Assembly (NCBI GenBank): GCA_902798695.1
Contig: CADBXK010000001.1
Location: forward strand, 496,001-560,000
Source: Oscillospiraceae bacterium
GTDB lineage: Bacteria; Bacillota; Clostridia; Oscillospirales; Ruminococcaceae
DNA length: 64,000 nucleotides
Direction of reading: 5' to 3'
How positions within the stretch are numbered: position 1 is the first letter of the stretch; every line of letters starts with the position of its first letter. This document shows positions 57,866 to 64,000 of this stretch, one piece after another. The notes under the pieces were generated by a model that worked only from the letters and a program-made list of their open reading frames with translations, was not told the DNA's origin and searched no databases. A program made the translations under genes and the position numbers.

Positions 57866-58875
57866 TATTCACTACCCTCCAAAAAAACAAGATGTGCAAC
57901 TCCAGGTATGCTTTCACCTTGTTGATTAGCTGTTGGAGACATCAATGCTCCAGTCGCAATAAACAAAACTTTTTTCAATTTGCCACTATTTAATCTGTCT
58001 AAAACATCTGCACATAAAACCGCTGCCGAACATCCACATCCAGATCCTCCAGAATGAACATCTTGTCGCTCACGATCAAATAATAACAATCCACAATCAC
58101 TATGTTTTCCTTTTAGCGGATACCCCTCTCTATCCATAATTTCACTTAAAATAGCCGATCCAACTTGTCCTAAATCTCCAGTTAAAATCATGTCGTAGTC
58201 TTGAGGAGTCGTTCCTGTATGTTTAAAAAAATTAACCAATGTATTAACTGCAGCAGGAGCCATCGCAGCTCCCATATTATTCATGTCTTTAATCTGATAG
58301 TCTACAATTTTTCCAATACATATTGCTCTCACCTTGATGTTTCCTTTTACTTTCCCACTTAAAACAACAGCTCCAGCAGCAGTAGCAGTCCATTGAGCTG
58401 TTAAAGGTCTTTGTCCACCATATTCTAATGGAAACCTAAATTGCCTCTCAGAAGCACAAAAATGTGAGGATGTAACTGCAATAGCTCTATCAATTAATCC
58501 TGACGCTACAAAAACTGAGGACAAGGAAATTGACTCTGCCATTGTTGAACACGCTCCATATACTCCAGCAAATGGTATGCCTAATTCTCTAAGACCATAG
58601 TTTGTCCCAATACATTGATTTAAAAGGTCTCCTGCAAATGCAATATCTATATCATCAAATTTTAAATTTGCCTTTTCTATAGCTTTTTTTGCAGCACATA
58701 GTTGCATTTTACTTTCAGCTTTTTCAAATGATTTTTCTCCATCCATATCACCTTCAAAAACCTTATCAAATTTACCCTTTAGTGGTCCATTCGCCTCCAT
58801 ATCTCCTGCAACAGCAGCAAATCCTACAATTGATGGAGGATTTTCAAAAAAAATTACTCCTCTCGATCTATTCAT
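57865..58875 (-). CDS. spoVAD: Stage V sporulation protein AD
   Basis: 336-aa soluble subunit of the SpoVA machinery, with a thiolase-like fold that binds dipicolinic acid in the family. GVIFFENPPSIVGFAAVAGDMEANGPL, AFAGDLLNQCIGTNYGLRELGIPFAGVYGACSTMAESISL and the C-terminal TGALMSPTANQQGESIPGVAHLVFLE are canonical. The start overlaps the spoVAC stop in the form ATGA. Confidence 0.97.
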   Translation of the reverse strand: MNRSRGVIFFENPPSIVGFAAVAGDMEANGPLKGKFDKVFEGDMDGEKSFEKAESKMQLCAAKKAIEKANLKFDDIDIAFAGDLLNQCIGTNYGLRELGIPFAGVYGACSTMAESISLSSVFVASGLIDRAIAVTSSHFCASERQFRFPLEYGGQRPLTAQWTATAAGAVVLSGKVKGNIKVRAICIGKIVDYQIKDMNNMGAAMAPAAVNTLVNFFKHTGTTPQDYDMILTGDLGQVGSAILSEIMDREGYPLKGKHSDCGLLLFDRERQDVHSGGSGCGCSAAVLCADVLDRLNSGKLKKVLFIATGALMSPTANQQGESIPGVAHLVFLEGSE

Positions 58876-59321
58876 ATGCTTCCTCCAAACAACTCAATAA
58901 TATAAAAAATAATACCCGAAACTATAGACGCTATGGTTCCATATACTATAACCGGTCCAGCAATAATAAACATTTTAGAAGATACTCCTAAAATAAATCC
59001 TTCTGTTTGAAACTCTAGCGCTGGCGAAACTACAGAATTAGCAAAACCAGTTATTGGAACAAATGTACCTGCTCCCCCTATTTTGGCAATTTTATGAAAA
59101 ATACCCAACCCTGTCAGTAACGCTGTTATAAAAATTAAAATTACAGATACCCATATTCCACTATGTTCTTTATTCATGCCCAAACTAACAAACCATAATC
59201 TAAACGCCTCTCCTATGGCACAAATTGTTCCTCCAACTAAAAATGATAATGGCATTGTTTTAAATATAGGTGAATTGGGAGAACATTTTTTAACTAATTT
59301 ACCATAATCCTCATATGACAT
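58872..59321 (-). CDS. spoVAC: Stage V sporulation protein AC
   Basis: 149-aa membrane protein, the presumed mechanosensitive part of the SpoVA channel. YEDYGKLVKKCSPNSPIFKTMPLSFLVGGTICAIGEAFRLW, GGAGTFVPITGFANSVVSPALEFQTEGFILGVSSKMFIIAGPVI. First gene of the spoVAC-AD-AE cluster. Start chosen at ATG 59321 because it gives the B. subtilis length; the GAGAGG site lies about 17 bases upstream, so a TTG at 59327 or GTG at 59339 might be used. Expected control is by forespore sigma-G, but I could not identify its promoter with confidence. Confidence 0.93.
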   Translation of the reverse strand: MSYEDYGKLVKKCSPNSPIFKTMPLSFLVGGTICAIGEAFRLWFVSLGMNKEHSGIWVSVILIFITALLTGLGIFHKIAKIGGAGTFVPITGFANSVVSPALEFQTEGFILGVSSKMFIIAGPVIVYGTIASIVSGIIFYIIELFGGSI

Positions 59322-59493
59322 ATTCAAAATTCCATACACCTCTCAGACATAATTTTAAATAACCCAACATATGACTTTAATTTCTATTTATTATTTTTGC
59401 TTGGTATTACTTTTTTATTCAAATAAAATTATTTTTTTATTCACAAAATACAGTACCTGCTTTGGATTTTTGATTATTCAATAATAAAACTTG

Positions 59494-59522
59494 TTGCAAA
59501 CTAATACAACTTTTGGTATAAT
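59494..59522 (+). promoter_or_regulatory. Promoter for purA
   Basis: TTGCAA (59494-59499) and TATAAT (59517-59522), 17-base spacer, about 90 bases before the purA ATG. Confidence 0.65.
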
Positions 59523-59610
59523 TTACAAGTGCGTTTTTACACTTATAAATTTATTCATTAAGATAAATTTAATATTAATTTAAAACTTTACGCGAAGAGA
59601 GGTTAAGAAT

Positions 59611-60885
59611 ATGCCTGCAAAAGTTGTAGTTGGTGTTCAGTGGGGAGATGAAGGAAAGGGTAAAATAATTGATATTCTTTCATCCAGAGCAGATGTTGTT
59701 GTTCGCTCTCAAGGCGGAAACAATGCCGGACACACTGTAGAAAATAACGATGAAACATATAAACTACGTTTAATTCCATCAGGAATTTTATATAAAGATA
59801 CTGATTGTATGATTGGCTGTGGAGTTGTATTAAATCCTGAGTCAATTCTGGAAGAAATTAATGAATTAAAATCAAGAAACATAAACTTTGATAGATTTTT
59901 TATAGATCCACGTGTTCACGTAGTAATGCCTTGGCACATATTATTAGACGGTGCATCAGAAAAATTTAGGGGAAAATCAGATATAGGAACAACTCGCCGA
60001 GGAATAGGCCCATGTTATATGGACAAAGCTGAACGAAGCGGTATTAGAATGTTTGATCTAATTAATCCAGACATATTTCGAAAAAAGGCAAAAAACGTTG
60101 GCGAATTAAAAAATCGTTTATTAACTGAAATCTATGGTGAAAATCCTATAGACATAGATTCTGTGATTGAAAAATATATCGAATATGGAAAAAAATTAAA
60201 GCCTTTCGTTCAGGACGTTTCGGTTAAAGTATTCGATGCTTATAATAATGGCAAAGAAATTCTATTTGAAGGCGCACAAGGTACTTTATTAGATATAGAT
60301 GTTGGAACCTATCCGTTCGTTACATCCTCCAATCCAATATCTGGTGGTGTTTGCACAGGAACTGGAATAGGTCCTACAATGATTGACGAAGTAATTGGAG
60401 TTGCTAAAGCATATACAACTAGAGTTGGAAAAGGTCCTTTCCCAACAGAATTGTTTGATGAAGTTGGCGATTTAATTAGAGATAGAGGCAATGAATTTGG
60501 AACAAATACAGGTCGTGCTAGAAGAATTGGATGGTTTGACAGTGTTATTTTAAGACACGCTGTTAGAACAAACGGATTAACCGGTTTAGCAATAAACAAA
60601 TTAGATACACTTAGTAAAATTGAAACTTTAAAAGTATGTTCAGCATATAAAAACCAAAACGGTGAAATTATTCGAGATTTTCCAACCTCATTGGAAGAGC
60701 TAGACAACTTAACCCCAGTTTATGAAGATTTTACTGGATTCAATGAAGATATTAGTAATTGTAAAAATTATGACGACCTTCCTCAATCATGCAAAGACTA
60801 TATTTCTAGATTAGAAGAATTGTGTGAATGTCCTGTTAAAATGGTTGGCGTTGGTCCAGCTAGATCTCAAAATCTTGAACGTTAG
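59611..60885 (+). CDS. purA: Adenylosuccinate synthetase
   Basis: 424-aa GTP-dependent enzyme joining IMP and aspartate, the first step to AMP; PurB at 27 kb completes it. VVVGVQWGDEGKGKIIDILS, GGNNAGHTV, GTTRRGIGPCYMDKAERSGIRMFDL, FEGAQGTLLDIDVGTYPFVTSSN and GRARRIGWFD. GAGAGG precedes the ATG. Single-gene unit with own promoter and terminator. Confidence 0.97.
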   Translation: MPAKVVVGVQWGDEGKGKIIDILSSRADVVVRSQGGNNAGHTVENNDETYKLRLIPSGILYKDTDCMIGCGVVLNPESILEEINELKSRNINFDRFFIDPRVHVVMPWHILLDGASEKFRGKSDIGTTRRGIGPCYMDKAERSGIRMFDLINPDIFRKKAKNVGELKNRLLTEIYGENPIDIDSVIEKYIEYGKKLKPFVQDVSVKVFDAYNNGKEILFEGAQGTLLDIDVGTYPFVTSSNPISGGVCTGTGIGPTMIDEVIGVAKAYTTRVGKGPFPTELFDEVGDLIRDRGNEFGTNTGRARRIGWFDSVILRHAVRTNGLTGLAINKLDTLSKIETLKVCSAYKNQNGEIIRDFPTSLEELDNLTPVYEDFTGFNEDISNCKNYDDLPQSCKDYISRLEELCECPVKMVGVGPARSQNLER

Positions 60886-60897
60886 TTAATAAAAGAA

Positions 60898-60942
60898 GAA
60901 AGCACTTTAAGCAAAATTTAAGCTTAAAGTGCTTTTTATTAT
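60898..60942. terminator. Bidirectional terminator between purA and upp
   Basis: AGCACTTTAAGC (60901-60912) and GCTTAAAGTGCT (60922-60933), a perfect 12-bp stem with A-rich and T-rich flanks. Confidence 0.88.
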
Positions 60943-60951
60943 ATAATAAAT

Positions 60952-61575
60952 TTATTTAGTTCCAAATATTCTATCTCCTGCATCACCCAAACCAGGCAAT
61001 ATATATCCATTTTCATTTAAACACTTATCTAGTGCACCGCAAAAAACAGCAACATCGGGATGATTTTTTTCAAGCAAACTCATTCCTTCTGGAGAAGCTA
61101 TTATACACATAAATCTAATATTCTTAGCTCCATAATTTTTTAAAATATTTATTGCATGAACGACAGAACCACCAGTAGCCAACATAGGATCAATCAAAAT
61201 AACCTCAGAATTATCTAAATTAGCAGGCAATTTACAATAATATTCTACAGGCTTTAACGTATCTTTATCTCTAAACATACCTATATGTCCAACCTTAGCA
61301 GCTGGTATAAGTTCTAACATTCCAGATTCCATTCCAAGACCAGCTCTAAGTATTGAAACAATTGCAATTTTCTTTCCTATTACACTCGCCATCGTTTGAG
61401 TTAGAGGAGTTTGTAGTTCTATTTTAGTGAGTGGCAAATCCCTAGTGGCTTCATATCCCATCAATAAGGAAATTTCATGAACTAATTCTCTAAACTCTTT
61501 TGTTCCAGTTCCCTTATCTCGTAGCAAAGATATTTTATACTGTATTAGCGGATGTTCCATTATAACTGGCTTCAT
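60952..61575 (-). CDS. upp: Uracil phosphoribosyltransferase
   Basis: 207-aa salvage enzyme making UMP from uracil and [46 protein letters not shown], the PRPP loop in [16 protein letters not shown], and the C-terminal [15 protein letters not shown] are canonical. Start at ATG 61575, after AAAGGA; 18 extra upstream codons belong to the intergenic space. Last gene of the fhs-tsaE-tsaB-rpiB-upp unit; the rpiB-upp neighbourhood is common in Bacillota. Confidence 0.96.
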   Translation of the reverse strand: MKPVIMEHPLIQYKISLLRDKGTGTKEFRELVHEISLLMGYEATRDLPLTKIELQTPLTQTMASVIGKKIAIVSILRAGLGMESGMLELIPAAKVGHIGMFRDKDTLKPVEYYCKLPANLDNSEVILIDPMLATGGSVVHAINILKNYGAKNIRFMCIIASPEGMSLLEKNHPDVAVFCGALDKCLNENGYILPGLGDAGDRIFGTK

Positions 61576-61606
61576 AAAATCAAAATCCTTTCTATAACCA
61601 AAAACA

Positions 61607-62053
61607 TCATAAATTTTGCATATTTTCAATTGCTGTTATTTTCTCAATACGTTTTATGTGTCTTCCTCCCTCAAACTCAGTGTTTAAAAAAGTTTCAACC
61701 AATTCTAATGCCAAACCAATTCCAACAACTCTGCCACCTAAGCAAAGTACATTAGCATCATTATGTAAACGAGTAAACTTGGCAGAAAAAATATCCGAAC
61801 AACATGCTGCCCTTATACCAGCAACTTTATTTGCAGCAATAGAAATACCAATTCCAGTGCCACAGAACAATAAAGCCTTTTCGCACTCACCTTTAACCAC
61901 AGATTTGCACGTTCCAAGCGCAATATCAGGATAATCGCAAGAATTAGTGCTATAGCATCCAAAATCTTTATACTCAATGCCTTTCGCCTTAAGATAATCG
62001 ATAACCCCTCTTTTTAATTCGTATCCACCATGATCACTTGCAATAGCTATCAT
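61607..62053 (-). CDS. rpiB: Ribose-5-phosphate isomerase B
   Basis: 148-aa isomerase between ribose 5-phosphate and ribulose 5-phosphate. [60 protein letters not shown] with the active-site Cys, and [19 protein letters not shown] overlap with the tsaB stop indicates coupled translation. Confidence 0.95.
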   Translation of the reverse strand: MIAIASDHGGYELKRGVIDYLKAKGIEYKDFGCYSTNSCDYPDIALGTCKSVVKGECEKALLFCGTGIGISIAANKVAGIRAACCSDIFSAKFTRLHNDANVLCLGGRVVGIGLALELVETFLNTEFEGGRHIKRIEKITAIENMQNL

Positions 62054-62757
62054 TGTTTTCCTCCTAATTCTTTTCTAATTCTCTCTGCTTGAGATAGTCT
62101 CAAATATGTAGGAATCACTTCACTTTCTAAACAAAATTCGCCACTTTTTAATTTTTCAAGACCACAAAGACCTACACTAGCTGCCCTTTGTAATCTAAGC
62201 TGTGGCGGAGCAATTCTAACGTCCAAAACTTGTTTCATTTTATCATAACAAAGCTCTGCTCCATCACCAACTAAAACAATAGGCATATCATATTTCATTA
62301 ATCTTAATTGTTCAATAAGTTCATCAATTGATATTGCCCTATCCTCACAAAGTCTTGATTTTTTGCCTTTTCGCATATCAAATAGCGCATTATATACCTG
62401 CTCTCTTCGTGCATCCATAACACTACATACAATGGCTTCCATTCCTTCTAAATTTCTTGCCAATGCCCAAAGTGTTGAAACTCCAATACAAGGACAATTT
62501 AACGCCTTCGCCATTCCTTTAGCAGACGACACTCCTATTCTAAGTCCCGTGAATGAACCCGGTCCAACAGAAACAGCTATTGCATCAATATCTTCAAGTC
62601 TTTGTTTTGCATTGTTTAGCATATTTTCCACCATAACCATAAGTGTTTGAGAATGGGTCAATCCCGCTGTTATAGAACTCTCACAAACAACTAAATTTTC
62701 CTCGCAAATTGCACAAGATGCGGTTAATGCACTACTTTCAAGAGCTAAAATTTTCAT
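62050..62757 (-). CDS. tsaB: tRNA threonylcarbamoyladenosine synthesis protein TsaB
   Basis: 235-aa partner of TsaD in making t6A37 on ANN-decoding tRNAs. ILALESSALTASCAICEENLVV, THSQTLMVMVENML, AVSVGPGSFTGLRIGVSSAKGMAKAL and VMDARREQVYNALF. ATGA overlaps with tsaE upstream and rpiB downstream. TsaD and TsaC are not in the window; RimI is also missing from its usual place after tsaB. Confidence 0.94.
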   Translation of the reverse strand: MKILALESSALTASCAICEENLVVCESSITAGLTHSQTLMVMVENMLNNAKQRLEDIDAIAVSVGPGSFTGLRIGVSSAKGMAKALNCPCIGVSTLWALARNLEGMEAIVCSVMDARREQVYNALFDMRKGKKSRLCEDRAISIDELIEQLRLMKYDMPIVLVGDGAELCYDKMKQVLDVRIAPPQLRLQRAASVGLCGLEKLKSGEFCLESEVIPTYLRLSQAERIRKELGGKQ

Positions 62758-63206
62758 TCCAATCCCCTACAAACTTCTATTTGCCTTGTGTTTTCTCCAG
62801 CTTTTTTTATGTCAATTTTTATAACATCTCTAGGCAAAAATTCAATAATATTTTCACTCCACTCAACAACAACAATATTCTTTCCATCCAAATATTCGAA
62901 AAAATTTGTTGTTACCAAATCATCTTCTCCTAAAACACGATACATATCAAAATGAATTAGAGGAACATGGCCAACATATTCATTAACTATTGAAAATGTT
63001 GGGCTAGAAACCTCGCCCTGAACACCCAGTCCATCAGCCAACCCTCTAACAAAAGCTGTTTTTCCTGCTCCCATTTCTCCAAAAAACGCTATGCAATCTC
63101 CACTTTCCAAACAATTTGAAAATTCCTTTGCAAATTCTTCAGTTTCCTTGTATGAGTTAGTAGTCTTTATAAAAGGCAGCTTAAAAATATTTTTTATTTC
63201 TTTCAT
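62754..63206 (-). CDS. tsaE: tRNA threonylcarbamoyladenosine synthesis ATPase TsaE
   Basis: 150-aa P-loop ATPase that resets the TsaBD complex in t6A synthesis. Walker A in AFFGEMGAGKTAFVRGLADGLG, VSSPTFSIVNEY, PLIHFDMYRVL and VVVEWSENI. Start ATG directly follows the fhs stop (TAAATG); its ribosome site lies within fhs. Overlaps tsaB by four bases. Confidence 0.95.
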   Translation of the reverse strand: MKEIKNIFKLPFIKTTNSYKETEEFAKEFSNCLESGDCIAFFGEMGAGKTAFVRGLADGLGVQGEVSSPTFSIVNEYVGHVPLIHFDMYRVLGEDDLVTTNFFEYLDGKNIVVVEWSENIIEFLPRDVIKIDIKKAGENTRQIEVCRGLE

Positions 63207-64000
63207 TTAAAATAATCCCATTATCTTTCCATCAACAACATCAATTGAAAGAGCAGACGGCTTTTTAGAGAGCCCCGGCATAGTCATAATACTACCAGTT
63301 AACATTATTACAAAACCAGCACCTGCTGCCAGCCTAACTTCATTTACAGGAACCACAAAATTTTCAGGACATCCCAGTGCTTTAGGATCTGTAGAAAGAG
63401 AATATTGAGTTTTTGCAACACAAACAGGCAAATTATCATATCCCATACTTACAAAGGAATCTAATTGTTTTTTTGCTTTAGCAGAATATGTAACACCCGA
63501 TGCTCCATATATTTCCTTAGCTATTTTTTCCATTTTTTCCTTCAATGTTAACTTATCTTCATAAAGAAATTTAAATTTCTTAGGTTCTTCACAAAGTTTA
63601 ACCACCTTTTTAGCTAGTTCAACTCCACCTTCTCCACCTTTTGCAAAAACTTCCGCTAATTCAAATTCACAATTTTCTTGCTCACAACATTTTTTAATTA
63701 CATTAAGTTCCTCATCACTATCGCTCTCAAACTTATTAATAGCAACAACAACTGGAACACCATATTTTTGCATATTATTTATATGTTTCTTTAAGTTAAC
63801 GATTCCTTTTTTAACTGCATCAACATTTTCATGCAGCAACTCGCTCTTTTCAACTCCACCATTATATTTAAGAGCACGAACAGTTGCAACTAAAACAACA
63901 CAATCTGGCGATATACCCGCATATCTGCACTTAATATCAAAGAATTTTTCAGCTCCCAAGTCAGATCCAAAACCTGCCTCAGTCACAACATATTCTCCTA
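63207..64000 (-). CDS. fhs: Formate-tetrahydrofolate ligase, C-terminal part (truncated by window edge)
   Basis: About 264 residues of an enzyme near 556 aa that makes 10-formyl-THF from formate and ATP, for purine synthesis or the Wood-Ljungdahl methyl branch. Reading through the window end gives [28 protein letters not shown], canonical for the family; later [31 protein letters not shown] and the end [25 protein letters not shown]. The apparent ATG at 63986 is internal. The rest of the gene and the operon's promoter lie beyond 64000. Confidence 0.95.
   Translation of the reverse strand, partial: GEYVVTEAGFGSDLGAEKFFDIKCRYAGISPDCVVLVATVRALKYNGGVEKSELLHENVDAVKKGIVNLKKHINNMQKYGVPVVVAINKFESDSDEELNVIKKCCEQENCEFELAEVFAKGGEGGVELAKKVVKLCEEPKKFKFLYEDKLTLKEKMEKIAKEIYGASGVTYSAKAKKQLDSFVSMGYDNLPVCVAKTQYSLSTDPKALGCPENFVVPVNEVRLAAGAGFVIMLTGSIMTMPGLSKKPSALSIDVVDGKIMGLF

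Overview
The window is low-G+C DNA with the gene content of an endospore-forming member of the Bacillota, most likely class Clostridia. The evidence is SpoVS, a SpoVAC-AD-AE cluster, an Asp23/FakA/RecG block, a YmdB-type phosphodiesterase, AGGAGG ribosome binding sites before most genes and heavy use of A/T-ending codons. The family cannot be fixed from this window.

Layout. 1-1608 (-): truncated start of a secreted pilin-like surface protein behind a structured leader. 2.2-11.4 kb (+): cysS, a cyclophilin lipoprotein, a ParE/ParC-type topoisomerase pair, secG and rnr. 11.5-14.3 kb (-): pyrG and an orphan histidine kinase. 14.5-26.9 kb (+): gap, ackA, pfkA, gltX, ymdB-like, spoVS, asp23-like, fakA, recG, thrS. 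27-28.5 kb (-): purB. 28.6-28.9 kb: tRNA-Thr and tRNA-Tyr, followed by two tandem paralogous membrane-protein genes, the first split by a -1 frameshift at an A AAA AAG heptamer. 30.4-34.3 kb (+): isocitrate dehydrogenase, rex and ilvD, with a convergent MmcQ/YjbR gene. From 34.4 kb on, most genes are on the minus strand: a P-type-ATPase-like protein lacking its catalytic motifs, rlmB, a gap with DnaA-box-like tandem repeats, a small accessory island (Xre regulator, 56-aa ORF, sigma-region-4-like protein, beta-helix protein), a divergent hisG with hisZ, a TM2 protein, rplM-rpsI, a HIT protein and alaS. Then come the fatty-acid synthesis operon fabH-fabG-fabF-accB-fabZ-accC-accD-accA-acpP, divergent fabD-aroE-aroK (+), spoVAC-AD-AE (-), purA (+), and fhs-tsaE-tsaB-rpiB-upp (-), with fhs cut by the window end.

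Most of the window is housekeeping: central carbon metabolism, nucleotide and fatty-acid synthesis, aminoacyl-tRNA synthetases and spore functions. The parts that ordinary annotation does not explain are the pilin leader RNA, the frameshifted membrane-protein gene, the catalytically dead P-type ATPase homologue, the 44-bp repeat with DnaA-like boxes, and the HisG whose active-site motifs are eroded.
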